Notes: generated by a model not told the origin, from the letters alone. A stretch of 64,000 nucleotides of DNA from Hyphococcus sp. (GCA_021776335.1 JAJFGB010000007.1:124001-188000), one strand, 5' to 3'. Shown: positions 45,400 through 54,990, counted from the stretch's first letter. Program-made: numbers and translations.

Positions 45400-45840
45400 G
45401 TGAGTGGCAGAGATCTTTTTAACATTATCGAGGACGGCATTCTCGTTCAGTTGCGGGCGACGCCTGGCGCAGCTTCCAACGGGATTGCCGGCTATGGAAA
45501 GATGCGGCGGGCGGCGCGCGTCTAGCCGTCAAGGTGACTGCGCCACCCGATAAGGGCAAAGCAAATGCTGCCATCCTAAAACTCACAGGGCGTTTTCGAG
45601 ATAAAGTGGTTCCCGGTTTATCGTCCGGAAACGCCCCAGTTATAATAATTAGCGCATTTCTGGTCGGAAAACCGCTCCACACTTTTCCGGAAATGCGCTG
45701 GCCAAAAAAGACTCAGCTTGCCGAAATCGGCGCTGTCGGTTAGGGCGGGGGAGACATCACGGCTGAAAATTATCCATATCAATGGCGAGCCAGCGGTGCT
45801 CGCTGCTATACTCGAAAAACTTGTGGGAGAGTCATTATGA
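45400..45840 (+). pseudogene. yggU: yggU (DUF167) gene broken by a 112-bp REP-like insertion and a frameshift
   Basis: Three pieces of one DUF167 protein are readable. The N-part starts with GTG at 45400 (DGILVQLRATPGAAS). The middle part in another frame has ARLAVKVTAPPDKGKANAA. The C-part has [17 protein letters not shown] and ends with TGA at 45838-45840, overlapping folD. A composite palindromic repeat (45588-45699) sits between middle and C-part; its 112 bp length is 1 modulo 3. Removing it joins ILKLT to GQKRLSLPKSALS in frame, so the insertion alone explains that shift. One further single-base loss near 45491-45500 separates the first two parts; that may be decay or a sequencing error. 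Confidence 0.85.
45588..45699. repeat. Composite palindromic (REP-like) element, copy 2, inside yggU
   Basis: Hairpin B (GGGCGTTTTC at 45588 to GGAAACGCCC at 45627-45636), a spacer rich in A/T (tataataatt), then hairpin A (AGCGCATTTC at 45651-45660 to GAAATGCGCT at 45690-45699). It is the reverse complement of copy 1 at 37078-37236 in order and sequence, but without copy 1's internal 48-bp insert. Confidence 0.85.
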
Positions 45841-46718
45841 GTGCGGATATAATTGACGGAAAAGCGGCTGCGGCAACTTTGCGGGAAACGATTGCCGTCG
45901 CCGTTGCAGCGATGAAAGCTGACCATGAGCTTCAGCCCGGTCTTGCCGTGGTGTTGGTGGGCGAAGACCCTGCGAGCCAGGTTTATGTCAGGAATAAGGG
46001 CGTTGCGACGGAAAAAGCCGGCATGCGCTCCATCGAACACCGCTTGCCTGCTGACGCAACTGAAGAAGCGGTCACCGACCTCGTGCGGCGCCTCAATGCA
46101 GACGACACGGTAGACGGCATTTTGGTGCAATTGCCGCTGCCTGACCATATCAACTCTGCGCGGGTCATCGAAGAGATCGATCCGGCAAAAGATGTCGACG
46201 GATTGACCGAGGCGAATGCCGGCCGGTTGATGCTGGGAAAGCCCGGACTTGTTCCGTGTACGCCTCAAGGGTCAATCATTCTGGCGAAATCGGTGCGCGG
46301 TAATCTATCCGGTCTTCACGCGGTCGTCGTCGGACGTTCTATTTTGGTGGGCAAACCGTTGGCAATGCTGTTGCTTGCTGAAAACTGCACAGTCACCATG
46401 GCCCACTCGCGCACAAAAAATCTCGCCGAAGTCTGTCGCGGCGCCGATATCTTGTGTGCGGCTGTGGGTCGTCCGCGGATGATTGGCGGCGATTGGGTAA
46501 AGGAAGGCGCGATCATCATTGATGTGGGCATCAACCGTATTGAAGAGGACGGGAAAAACCGTCTGGTTGGCGATGTCGATTTCGACGCGGCGAAAGTGCG
46601 CGCCAGTGCGATTACACCGGTGCCTGGCGGTGTTGGGCCCATGACCATTGCCTGCCTTTTGCGCAATACGGTGATTGCCGCGGCGCGGCGGCGCGGGTTT
46701 AGCGATCCAGCAGTCTAA
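45837..46718 (+). CDS. folD: Bifunctional methylenetetrahydrofolate dehydrogenase/cyclohydrolase
   Basis: Interconverts methylene-, methenyl- and formyl-tetrahydrofolate in one-carbon metabolism. The 293-aa protein has [20 protein letters not shown] (about 40), with the catalytic Tyr and Lys. [10 protein letters not shown] (about 98) is the substrate-site motif, and [19 protein letters not shown] (about 161) the NADP site. The C-terminal [13 protein letters not shown] is family-specific. The ATG overlaps the stop of the yggU remnant, and GGGAGA precedes it. All key residues are present. Confidence 0.97.
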   Translation: MSADIIDGKAAAATLRETIAVAVAAMKADHELQPGLAVVLVGEDPASQVYVRNKGVATEKAGMRSIEHRLPADATEEAVTDLVRRLNADDTVDGILVQLPLPDHINSARVIEEIDPAKDVDGLTEANAGRLMLGKPGLVPCTPQGSIILAKSVRGNLSGLHAVVVGRSILVGKPLAMLLLAENCTVTMAHSRTKNLAEVCRGADILCAAVGRPRMIGGDWVKEGAIIIDVGINRIEEDGKNRLVGDVDFDAAKVRASAITPVPGGVGPMTIACLLRNTVIAAARRRGFSDPAV

Positions 46719-46802
46719 AGACTGTCTCTCAATCGTTCAATTTCTTGATGCGCGTCAATGTTTCTTGCCGTGAGCTATGCCTAGTTCCGTAGCGGAACCG
46801 CA

Positions 46803-47267
46803 ATGAAACAGGAGCATGTAGTGGACAAAGCGCTGAGGGATCAGATCATCTCGATCATCGATGACGTTGACGATATGACTATCGCAACAGTTCGTGCGGA
46901 TGGCTTTCCGCAGGCGACTACCGTCAGCTATATGAATGATGGTCTCAACATCTATTTTATGACCGTGGCAGATGGGCAAAAAACGCGCAACATCGCCCGT
47001 AACAACAAAGTCTCTCTTACCATTAACCGCGATTACAAAGACTGGAACGATATTGAGGGGCTATCCATGGGCGCCTTGGCAACCGCTGTTTTAGATCCAC
47101 AGGAAAAAGAAAAAATCGGCACGCTTCTTCTGAAGAAATTTCCCGAGGCCGCGCAATATGAGCCGGGCGATGATATCGACCTGACTTTTTTTCGCTTAGA
47201 GCCGAAAGTTATTTCTGTGCTCGATTACAAAAAGGGCTTTGGCCACACAGAGCTGGTCGAAGTTTAG
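46803..47267 (+). CDS. Pyridoxamine 5'-phosphate oxidase-like (PPOX-class) protein
   Basis: A 154-aa flavin-binding split-barrel protein with one domain. MTIATVRADGFPQATTVSY opens the barrel, then GLNIYFMTVADGQKTRNI and NKVSLTIN follow, as in the PPOX class. An in-frame GTG at 46821 has CAGGAG upstream and could be the real start; the ATG at 46803 has little support. It is followed after 1 bp by a membrane-protein gene. FMN, F420 or haem ligands all occur in this class, so function is open. Confidence 0.85.
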   Translation: MKQEHVVDKALRDQIISIIDDVDDMTIATVRADGFPQATTVSYMNDGLNIYFMTVADGQKTRNIARNNKVSLTINRDYKDWNDIEGLSMGALATAVLDPQEKEKIGTLLLKKFPEAAQYEPGDDIDLTFFRLEPKVISVLDYKKGFGHTELVEV

Positions 47268-47268
47268 A

Positions 47269-47766
47269 ATGACGGTGAAAGCGTCAAAGCATCCCGCGGC
47301 TCGGCAGGCGCCAAAGGATGCCGGCTTTTGGTTGTTACAAATTTCCGGATGGCTGTTGGTGCTCTACTTTGTTTATGCGCAGGCGATTCCCGCTTTCGAC
47401 TATGATCTCGGCATCGCGATGGGAACTCAGGAGCCCACAACACAGATTACTGGGGTTGGCGTTGCCTTCTGGAAGGGGTTCGCTATCGGCGACACCCTCA
47501 CTTACATCCCGTTGCTGATCGCCGGGCTGATCGGGCATTTGATGCAAAAATCCTGGGGGCGGCTCGCGTTCGCGGCGGCGCTTGGCATTACAATCTACTG
47601 GCCAGCTGTTGTGCTTTCAGCTGTGGTCGCGGCGCAAGGCGCTGAAGGTTGGAATCTCACCCCTGAAACCGCTTATTGGATTGTTCTGCCGATGCTGGCG
47701 TTGTGGGGCGCCTGGGGCCTGTGGCGGCTCTCCTATGAGAATGCCCGGTGTCAATCACCAGACTAA
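47269..47766 (+). CDS. Four-helix membrane protein, unknown function
   Basis: A 165-aa protein with four predicted membrane helices: WLLQISGWLLVLYFVYAQ, then FWKGFAIGDTLTYIPLLIAG, LAFAAALGITIYWPAVVL and YWIVLPMLALWGAWGLW. It starts one base after the stop of the PPOX-class gene (TAGAATG), so the two are co-translated. I do not recognise a family. Confidence 0.8.
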   Translation: MTVKASKHPAARQAPKDAGFWLLQISGWLLVLYFVYAQAIPAFDYDLGIAMGTQEPTTQITGVGVAFWKGFAIGDTLTYIPLLIAGLIGHLMQKSWGRLAFAAALGITIYWPAVVLSAVVAAQGAEGWNLTPETAYWIVLPMLALWGAWGLWRLSYENARCQSPD

Positions 47767-47865
47767 TCCATCAGCTTTAGCGTGAATTTAAGGTTGCGCG
47801 GGCGCGCCGGGCGCCTATCTTCCCACTCTTTGCGAAAATCCCAACTTAATTGGAAAGACGAACAG

Positions 47866-48993
47866 ATGGAACAGCTCAGTGCATTTTGGGATCAGGTGGT
47901 TGCGGTTTGGCAGATGTCCCTGCTGGGCGTGCGTGTTGATCGTCTGATTACGGCCGCAGGGATTTTCTTGTTCTTTGTTCTCCTTCGCAAATTGCTGGCG
48001 CATTTTGTTGTCGGCGCCCTCAAGCGCATCGTCAAACGCACCAAAACATCCATCGACGATGTGGTGCTCGACGCGATCGAACAGCCCTTGACCTATGTGC
48101 CGATTGCATTCGGTGTTTTTCTCGCAGCCCAGGCTTTGCATTTGCAGGGCAGCGCCGCCAGCGCGACGGAAAAGCTTGTGGAGACCCTCATCGCGGTGAC
48201 GATTTTCTGGGCGCTTTATCGCCTCGTTGATCCTTTTGCACGCTTGTTAAAACCTCTTGAAAAAATATTCACCCGGACGTTGGTCGACTGGATCCGCAAA
48301 GCGCTCAAAGTTTTCTTCGTCTTTGTCGGCGCCGTGGCGGTGCTCACAATTTGGGGCATTCCGGTGATGCCGGTGCTGGCCAGTCTGTCGCTTTTGTCCG
48401 TCGCCGTCGCACTGGGCGCGCAGGATTTTTTCAAAAACCTCATTGGCGGCATTCTGGTTATCGCCGAACGCCGTTTCAAGCCCGGGGATTGGGTGCTTGT
48501 TGACGGCGTTGTCGAAGGCACTGTTGAGAAAATAGATTTTCGCTCAACTTCGGTGCGCCGTTTCGACAAGGCACTGGTGAATGTGCCCAATGCGACCTTT
48601 TCAGAAAGCGCAGTCACCAATTATTCTGAGATGACCCATCGCCGGATCTATTGGAAGTTGGGCGTTGAATACAGCACCAGCGTTAATCAGCTGCGCGCCA
48701 TTCGCGACGGCATCGAAAACTATGTTCTTGGCAGCGATGAATTCGCGCACCCGCCGGAAGTCTCGACCTTCGTGCGTATCGATGCGTTTAATGATTCATC
48801 GATCGACATCATGCTCTACTGTTTCACGCGCACGACCAATTGGGGCGAATGGCTCGAGATCAAGGAGCGGCTTGCCTACAAGATCAAGGAGATCGTTGAG
48901 GGCGCCGGCTCCGGTTTCGCGTTTCCATCGCGTACGATCTATGTGCAAGGCGCTGATGCGCCGGAAATCTTTTCCCCGCCCGCGAACGACTAG
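47866..48993 (+). CDS. MscS-family mechanosensitive channel
   Basis: A 375-aa inner-membrane protein. About four N-terminal helices (first near residue 20-45) precede the MscS core: VLASLSLLSVAVALGAQDFFKNLIGGI is the pore-lining TM3 region with its Gly/Ala pattern, followed by the beta domain (RFKPGDWVLVDGVVEGTVEKI) and RRFDKALVNVPNATFSESAVTNYS. It would relieve osmotic pressure. The ATG at 47866 has GGAAAGA upstream; an upstream in-frame GTG at 47782 is unlikely. The protein is complete. Confidence 0.92.
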   Translation: MEQLSAFWDQVVAVWQMSLLGVRVDRLITAAGIFLFFVLLRKLLAHFVVGALKRIVKRTKTSIDDVVLDAIEQPLTYVPIAFGVFLAAQALHLQGSAASATEKLVETLIAVTIFWALYRLVDPFARLLKPLEKIFTRTLVDWIRKALKVFFVFVGAVAVLTIWGIPVMPVLASLSLLSVAVALGAQDFFKNLIGGILVIAERRFKPGDWVLVDGVVEGTVEKIDFRSTSVRRFDKALVNVPNATFSESAVTNYSEMTHRRIYWKLGVEYSTSVNQLRAIRDGIENYVLGSDEFAHPPEVSTFVRIDAFNDSSIDIMLYCFTRTTNWGEWLEIKERLAYKIKEIVEGAGSGFAFPSRTIYVQGADAPEIFSPPAND

Positions 48994-49100
48994 ATTTTCT
49001 GCGGTGTTCCTGCATCGGTGTTGGCTTGGAGGTGTGCAATTATTGTTTGCAGACGTCAATGATTGGCTGTTTAGTGGCGGGATAAAGGGGAGAAGCCGCC

Positions 49101-49658
49101 ATGGTGTTTACGACACACACAATCGACACGGTACCGGATGAGAGCAAAGCACTCATGGAAGACAGTCAGAAGCGCTTTCAGTTCGTTCCCAATTTACACG
49201 GCGTGATGGCGGAGAGCCCGATTTTGTTTGAGGCGTACAAGACTGTGGGTGCGCTTTTTGGCAAGGCCGGGATGAGTGCGCTGGAGCGCCAGATCGTGCT
49301 GCTCGCCATCAATTTCGAAAATCAATGCCACTATTGCATGGCGGCACATTCGGTGATTGCCCAAATGGAACAGATGCCGCCGGAGATTTTGACCGCTTTG
49401 CGCGACGGCGCGCCTCTTGCCGACGCCAAGCTTGAAACATTACGGAGCTTTGCCGCCAAGCTGACCCGCAGTCGTGGCTGGGTCGACGAGAGTGATCTCA
49501 AGGCGATGCATGATGCCGGCTATACGAACCGCACGATACAGGAAATAATTGTCGCGATCGGTTTTAAAGTGATGTCCAACTATATGAACCATGTGGCGGA
49601 AACGCCGGTGGATGCCGGGTTTCAGGGACAGGCCTGGACAAGACCGGATGCGGCATAG
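49101..49658 (+). CDS. AhpD-like carboxymuconolactone decarboxylase-family protein (second copy)
   Basis: A 185-aa protein of the same family as the one at 38924, sharing FVPNLHGVMAESP, ENQCHYCMAAHS with the redox CxxC-xxxH site, and a C-terminal FQGQAWTR. A strong GGAGAAGCC precedes the ATG. It is alone, convergent with parE (10 bp between stops). Likely a peroxide- or electrophile-reducing protein; partner unknown. Confidence 0.9.
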   Translation: MVFTTHTIDTVPDESKALMEDSQKRFQFVPNLHGVMAESPILFEAYKTVGALFGKAGMSALERQIVLLAINFENQCHYCMAAHSVIAQMEQMPPEILTALRDGAPLADAKLETLRSFAAKLTRSRGWVDESDLKAMHDAGYTNRTIQEIIVAIGFKVMSNYMNHVAETPVDAGFQGQAWTRPDAA

Positions 49659-49668
49659 GGGCGCCGCC

Positions 49669-51669
49669 TCAAATATCCAGTGCATCGCCGATAAATTCAG
49701 CATTCTCTTGAATGAACTGAAACCGCGCTTCGGGTTTTTTGCCCATCAGGCGATCAACAAGGTTGGCGCTCTCGGCGAGTTTATCCTCGGCAATGACGAC
49801 CCGGGCGAGCGTCCGCGTTGCCGGATTCATCGTGGTCTCTTTCAGTTGCGCCGGCATCATTTCGCCAAGACCTTTAAAGCGTGAGACCTCGACCTTTTGG
49901 TTTGCCTTGAATGCCGACTTCAATAGTTTGTCACGCGCGGCTTCATCCATGGCGTAGACGGACTTGCCGCCTGCGGTGAGGCGAAAGAGCGGCGGTTGCG
50001 CCATATAGAGCTGTCCTGCACGGATCAGCTCCGGCATTTCCTGATGAAAAAACGTAATGAGAAGCGCAGCGATATGAGCGCCGTCCACATCGGCGTCAGT
50101 CATGATGATGACTTTTTCATAACGCAGATTTTCAATGTCGAACTTGACGCCGAGCCCCGCGCCGAGCGCCTGGGTCATGTCGGCGATTTCCTGATTGGCG
50201 AGGATTTTATCGCGCGCTGCCGAGGCGACATTTAAGATCTTGCCGCGCAGGGGAAGGATCGCTTGCGTCGCGCGATGGCGCGCTTGTTTCGCAGACCCGC
50301 CGGCGCTGTCACCCTCGACGAGGAATATCTCTGTGCCGGTGCGATCTTTCTGAGAACAATCGGCGAGCTTGCCGGGAAGGCGCAGCTTGCGCGTTGCGGC
50401 GGCTCTTGAAACTTCTTTTTCCTTGCGCCGACGTTGGCGTTCATCACTGCGGTCGACAACCCATTCAACAAGCAACCCCGCTTGTTTTGGGTTCGACGCC
50501 AGCCAATGGTCGAAGGCCGGGCGCACGGTGTTTTCAACAATGCGCTGGGCTTCAGCGGTGGCGAGCTTGTCTTTCGTTTGCCCCTGAAATTCCGGATTGC
50601 GTACAAAAACGGACATCAAGGCGCCCGCCGTGCCGAGAACATCTTCGGCAGTGACATTGGCGGCTTTTTTAACGCCAGCGAGTTCCCCATAGGCTTTGAG
50701 GCCTTTGGTCAGCGCTGCGCGCAGGCCCGCTTCATGGGTGCCGCCTTCAGCGGTCGGCACTGTGTTACAATAGGAGTGAACGAAGCCATCGCTCTCCTGG
50801 CCTTTCTCGCCAAAGCCAGCCGCGCCCCAAACGACTGCCCACTCCACATTGCCGTGGCCGCCATCTTCTTTGCGTTCCACCCGGCCGGCGAAGATATCGT
50901 CGGTCACGGTGGGCTTCGCGCCGACCAGCGACTGCAAATAATCTGTTAACCCGCGTTCAAAATGAAAGACGGCTTCGGCTGGTGTCGCGTCTTTGATCAG
51001 CGAGGGCGCGCATTTCCAGCGGATCTCAACGCCGCCAAAAAGATAGGCTTTTGAGCGGGCCATCTTAAACAGGCGCTTTGGTTTGAACGCTACTTTCGCG
51101 CCAAAGATTTTTGGATCAGGATGGAACATCACCATCGTGCCGCGCTTGTTCGGCGCGGGCCCGACTTTTTCCAGCTTGCTGCGCGGCTTTCCTTCCGCAT
51201 AGGTCTGACGCCACATCGTTTGCTTGCGACAGACCTCAACGATCAAATCGTCGGACAGCGCATTGACCACAGAAACACCGACGCCATGCAGCCCGCCTGA
51301 CGTGACATAAGCCTTGCCGTCAAACTTGCCGCCGGAATGGAGTGTCGTCATGATCACTTCAAGAGCGGATTTATTTTTAAACTTTGGGTGCGGGTCGACC
51401 GGTACGCCGCGGCCATTGTCGGTGACGGAAAGATAACCGTCATCATGGAACTCAACTTCAATACGGCTGGCGAATCCCGCGACTGCCTCGTCCATGGCGT
51501 TATCAAGGACTTCAGCAAAGAGGTGATGCAGCGCCTTTTCGTCGGTGCCGCCAATATACATGCCTGGCCGCTTGCGCACGGGCTCCAGCCCCTCAAGAAC
51601 CTCGATGTCCTTTGCGGTGTAATCGCCGAAGAGATCGACGTCCTTTTTTGCGGCAGCTCGTTTCGCCAT
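49669..51669 (-). CDS. parE: DNA topoisomerase IV subunit B
   Basis: The ATPase subunit of topoisomerase IV, which decatenates daughter chromosomes. The 666-aa protein has the GHKL ATP site (EVLDNAMDEA about 54, DNGRGVPVD about 83, GGLHGVGVSVVNAL about 118) and the transducer. The Toprim domain has EIFLVEGDSAGGSAKQAR (about 438) and MTDADVDGAHI (about 515). The start at 51669 (MAKRAAAKKDVDLFGDY) matches the family; in-frame codons upstream are not expected. parC is not in the window, so the two subunits are unlinked here. Confidence 0.96.
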   Translation of the reverse strand: MAKRAAAKKDVDLFGDYTAKDIEVLEGLEPVRKRPGMYIGGTDEKALHHLFAEVLDNAMDEAVAGFASRIEVEFHDDGYLSVTDNGRGVPVDPHPKFKNKSALEVIMTTLHSGGKFDGKAYVTSGGLHGVGVSVVNALSDDLIVEVCRKQTMWRQTYAEGKPRSKLEKVGPAPNKRGTMVMFHPDPKIFGAKVAFKPKRLFKMARSKAYLFGGVEIRWKCAPSLIKDATPAEAVFHFERGLTDYLQSLVGAKPTVTDDIFAGRVERKEDGGHGNVEWAVVWGAAGFGEKGQESDGFVHSYCNTVPTAEGGTHEAGLRAALTKGLKAYGELAGVKKAANVTAEDVLGTAGALMSVFVRNPEFQGQTKDKLATAEAQRIVENTVRPAFDHWLASNPKQAGLLVEWVVDRSDERQRRRKEKEVSRAAATRKLRLPGKLADCSQKDRTGTEIFLVEGDSAGGSAKQARHRATQAILPLRGKILNVASAARDKILANQEIADMTQALGAGLGVKFDIENLRYEKVIIMTDADVDGAHIAALLITFFHQEMPELIRAGQLYMAQPPLFRLTAGGKSVYAMDEAARDKLLKSAFKANQKVEVSRFKGLGEMMPAQLKETTMNPATRTLARVVIAEDKLAESANLVDRLMGKKPEARFQFIQENAEFIGDALDI

Positions 51670-51888
51670 ACTGTTACGTGGTCTCTTTCTCGTTCGTGAT
51701 GCGCATCGGGCCAGCTTGTGCCTGATTCGCTGATCTCGCGCCCGGCTCTGTACCGGTGATTGGTGCTTTCCAGCGCCTTGTCGCTGATGCAGCGCGCGCA
51801 GGCAAGCGGTCAACAGCTCGGTAATTGCAGCCCGACGGTAAACATGAGCATGATTGTCTGAATAAATTATCATTGCTGTGGAAAACTT

Positions 51889-53181
51889 ATGATCGGCATT
51901 CTCGATAAGCCGCTGACGCTGCCAAATGGCGTGATGCTAAAAAATCGCATAGCCAAGGCAGCGATGACCGAGGGGCTTGCGGACGATCATAATCGCGCGA
52001 CCAGGCGCCATGCAGTGATCTATCGCCGTTGGGCCGAGGGCGGGGCGGGGATGTTGCTCACTGGCAATGTCATGGTCGATCAGCGCTATCTTGAGCGGCC
52101 GGGCAATGTGGTGATTGACGGCCCGCAGTCAGAGGAACAACTCGCGCGCCTGAGCGAATGGTCGAGCGCTGCACGCGAGGGCGGCGCCGATATCTGGATG
52201 CAGATTTCTCACGCCGGTCGGCAATCGCCCAAGATTGTCGCGACGGCACCGGTGGCGCCGTCAGCCATTGAACTGGGTCTGCCCGGCGGGACATTTGCAA
52301 AACCGCGCGCGCTTAACACGCTCGAAGTCGAAGCAGTTGTTCAGAAATTTGTCCATGCCGCGTCGATTGCAAAACAGACCGGCTTTACCGGCGTGCAAAT
52401 CCATGCAGCGCACGGCTATCTCATTTCGGAATTTCTCAACCCGCTGGTCAATCAACGCGACGATGAGTGGGGCGGTGATCTTGGAAACCGCGCAAGGCTG
52501 TTGATGCGGGTCGTCACTGAAGTGCGCGCGCAGGTCGGCTCAGGTTTTCCGATTTCCGTGAAGCTTAATTCATCGGACTTTCAAAAAGGCGGTTTTGGCC
52601 CGGCGGACAGCCTACAGGTTGCAGAATGGTTGAATGACGCTGAAATCGATCTTCTTGAAATTTCCGGCGGTTCTTATGAGCAGCCCGCAATGATGGATAT
52701 CGAAGGCATGGAGGCGCGCCATGAGGAGACAAAACGTGCATCGACCCGGGCGCGCGAGGCTTATTTCCTGACCTATGCAGAGGAGATCAGAAAAGTCGCG
52801 ACCATGCCGCTGATGGTGACCGGTGGGTTTCGCTCTGGCCCCGGGATGGAAGACGCAATCACTTCGGGCGCCTGCGATATTTGCGGCATTGCGCGGCCGC
52901 TTTGTGTTGATCCGGCGGTTCCGGAAAAACTCATCAGCGGCGAGATGGCGACAGCGCCGTCCTGGGAAAAGACATTGCGCATCGGTCCGGGCATCTTCGG
53001 GCCGAATTCAAAAGTCGATCTGATCAAAGCGCTTAACGGCTTTAGTGTGATGGCGTTTTTCTATGAGAATATCTATCGCCTGGCCGACGGCCTGCAGGCC
53101 AAAGCTAAAATTACGCTTCTGCCGGCCTTTATCAAATTGCAGATCAATGAAGCAAAAGCGGCAAAAGCACTGAAGCGATAA
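51889..53181 (+). CDS. Old Yellow Enzyme-type NADH:flavin oxidoreductase
   Basis: A 430-aa FMN barrel of the OYE family. The N-terminus IGILDKPLTLPNGVMLKNRIAKAAM is diagnostic, QISHAGRQSP (about 106) binds flavin, and VQIHAAHGYLISEFLNPLVNQR (about 170) carries the catalytic His and Tyr region. LEISGGSYEQP and VTGGFRSGPGM form the phosphate end. No fused iron-sulfur or reductase domain follows, so it is the short OYE form. It is divergent from parE. Substrate probably an alpha,beta-unsaturated carbonyl. Confidence 0.93.
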   Translation: MIGILDKPLTLPNGVMLKNRIAKAAMTEGLADDHNRATRRHAVIYRRWAEGGAGMLLTGNVMVDQRYLERPGNVVIDGPQSEEQLARLSEWSSAAREGGADIWMQISHAGRQSPKIVATAPVAPSAIELGLPGGTFAKPRALNTLEVEAVVQKFVHAASIAKQTGFTGVQIHAAHGYLISEFLNPLVNQRDDEWGGDLGNRARLLMRVVTEVRAQVGSGFPISVKLNSSDFQKGGFGPADSLQVAEWLNDAEIDLLEISGGSYEQPAMMDIEGMEARHEETKRASTRAREAYFLTYAEEIRKVATMPLMVTGGFRSGPGMEDAITSGACDICGIARPLCVDPAVPEKLISGEMATAPSWEKTLRIGPGIFGPNSKVDLIKALNGFSVMAFFYENIYRLADGLQAKAKITLLPAFIKLQINEAKAAKALKR

Positions 53182-53226
53182 AGGGCGTTGTTCGATTAGA
53201 ACGCACGTATGCTGCGTCGACAAATT

Positions 53227-53796
53227 TCAAACAATAAGGCTGATCGCCATATAGCTTGCCATGCCATAAACCGAAATCAGGCTTAAGCTCATGAACAGCC
53301 CGCGAATGTCGTCATTGCCAACGAGATAACTGAACGTATAGCCAAGCCGGGCAGCGGCAAAACCAATTATCCAGACATAAGCGGCAAGCGTTGTCGGCGA
53401 CGCCATGGCGAGCAGCAAAGCCAGGATAACAAAATAAACGACATTCTCAGTTGTGTTGCGGTGCGCATTGTGCCGGCGTTCCAATTCTTCCAACCCGGTC
53501 TGAGACGCCTCCTGGCGGCTGAATTTGCTTGCAGCCCATTCCTCGGGGGTCGCAAACATGTTGAATCGAAGGCGCGTCAACTCCGTGGTGGTCATCAACC
53601 ATGTATGATTGATGATGAGGAGAACGACGGCGATAACGAGAGCAACATAGATCTCCGCCGAGGGCAGCGCCAAAATGGGAGGTTTCACGCCAAAAACAAA
53701 CAGGTTCAATGCGGTGCTTATCAGCAGCAGAGCAAATGGATAGGCCAGCACAATAAGTTGAACGCGTCGTTTTCGCGGCTCGTTTTTCGCACTCAT
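53227..53796 (-). CDS. MAPEG-family membrane protein
   Basis: A 189-aa protein with four membrane helices. The conserved loop LERRHNAHRNTTENVVYFV (about 107) is the glutathione-site signature of the MAPEG family (microsomal glutathione transferase-like), and WIIGFAAARLGYTFSYL follows as expected. The N-terminus is basic and cytoplasmic. It likely conjugates glutathione or reduces lipid peroxides at the membrane. It stands alone. Confidence 0.87.
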   Translation of the reverse strand: MSAKNEPRKRRVQLIVLAYPFALLLISTALNLFVFGVKPPILALPSAEIYVALVIAVVLLIINHTWLMTTTELTRLRFNMFATPEEWAASKFSRQEASQTGLEELERRHNAHRNTTENVVYFVILALLLAMASPTTLAAYVWIIGFAAARLGYTFSYLVGNDDIRGLFMSLSLISVYGMASYMAISLIV

Positions 53797-53932
53797 ATTA
53801 AAGGCTCGTCCTCTGCAGTTTCACGCGTCGTTACGCCGTATAACAAATCTACCGTTGCAGGAAGTATTTTCGGACCGGATACGCAAATGGCAAACGAGTT
53901 AAAACTGATGATGTCTGGGTTTCACAGGGATT

Positions 53933-54370
53933 CTACGCCAACCACGCTCTACCCTTCGCAAAAGTCGAAAACCAAACGAGAAATATGCCGATGGCGGCGA
54001 TCACAGCCGGCATGATCAGCGCGCCTGCACCCATCACCGAAACAATATTCGCGCCGAGAATGGTGTAACTCATCTGTGCGACAATGGCCGCGAGCGATGC
54101 GCTAAAAATAGAAACTGACCAGCTTTTGCGCAGCATCAACGCGATGCTGCCGATAAAGCCGCCAAAGACAGCAACGGCAAATGCAGCGGTCGCCCAGATC
54201 GGTGTTGTTTCATAGAGCACACGCTGTGCATCCGGCAGGGCGGCAAGGGCTTCTTCACTCTTCATGGTTTCGGCAAAAAAAGCGCCGACGCCCGCGAGGT
54301 TCCAGACAAGCGCGACGGCGGCGATGATCCAGAACCAAATCGGTAATTTTGTTTCCTGAGTATTGGACAA
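53933..54370 (-). CDS. Four-helix membrane protein at the end of the ArsR operon
   Basis: A 145-aa protein with four helices (WFWIIAAVALVWNLAGVGAFF first). I place the start at the TTG at 54370 because an ideal AGGAGG lies seven bases upstream; a longer frame from an ATG at 54412 overlaps the preceding gene but has no ribosome site of its own. It is the last of four genes under an ArsR-type regulator. Function unknown; similar proteins accompany SRPBCC genes. Confidence 0.78.
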   Translation of the reverse strand: MSNTQETKLPIWFWIIAAVALVWNLAGVGAFFAETMKSEEALAALPDAQRVLYETTPIWATAAFAVAVFGGFIGSIALMLRKSWSVSIFSASLAAIVAQMSYTILGANIVSVMGAGALIMPAVIAAIGIFLVWFSTFAKGRAWLA

Positions 54371-54408
54371 GGTTTCCTCCTGATACTTTTTTGCAGTGGT
54401 TTTCGTGA

Positions 54409-54975
54409 TCACGCTTGCGCGTAGGCTTTTTTGAGCCAGGTTTTCACGTCCTTATCGACATCGCCTGGTTTTTCGAGTTTCACGCGATGAGAGACCATCG
54501 CATTGAAACTGCCGGATTTTTCAAGGCGGCCAGCGGGCGCTTCGCCTTTGAGATTGATCCCGAGATCGACCCGCGTTTTTGTGGATGGCTGGATCAGCGC
54601 GAATTGTTTATTTCGCCGCAGGCTGACATAGGTTTTTTTCGGTGAAATCTCGACATCTTTGCCAAGCGCCTTTGCGGCTTTGATCAGCGCATCATAGACC
54701 GGTTTCAAGTCAGATTTCGGCCCGGCATATTGCGCGGCGACAAGGTCACCGGCGCCGCTGATGCTGCCGGCGTCGCTCTTTAGGGTTTTGTGCGCCACAA
54801 GATTGGCAAACCCATGGGTCATGCCGTGATCGGTTTTGAGGAACTTGACCAATCCCCCATGTTTTTCCGCGCCGGATTTTTTTGCGATCGCGATCCATTG
54901 CGCAAGCGTTTTTCCGGTCTTTTCCTTCATATTGGCGATCATCGACGCCGCCATTTCATCCGGTGACTGTGCCAT
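54409..54975 (-). CDS. DUF4287 protein with C-terminal DUF5655-like domain
   Basis: A 188-aa cytoplasmic protein. The N-terminal 60 residues are DUF4287 (KTGKTLAQWIAIAKKSG, then TDHGMTHGFANLVAHKTL). The rest resembles the DUF5655 domain (YDALIKAAKALGKDVEISPKKTYVSLRRNKQFALIQ). The pair is common in this fusion. It lies 15 bp after the SRPBCC gene in the ArsR operon. Both domains are of unknown function; the operon setting hints at stress or small-molecule handling. Confidence 0.88.
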   Translation of the reverse strand: MAQSPDEMAASMIANMKEKTGKTLAQWIAIAKKSGAEKHGGLVKFLKTDHGMTHGFANLVAHKTLKSDAGSISGAGDLVAAQYAGPKSDLKPVYDALIKAAKALGKDVEISPKKTYVSLRRNKQFALIQPSTKTRVDLGINLKGEAPAGRLEKSGSFNAMVSHRVKLEKPGDVDKDVKTWLKKAYAQA

Positions 54976-54990
54976 GGGATCCTCCGTTGT

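Noticed and set aside
45534-45743. A separate 69-aa gene between yggT and folD
   Set aside because: It is the middle part of the broken yggU read on through the inserted palindromic repeat.
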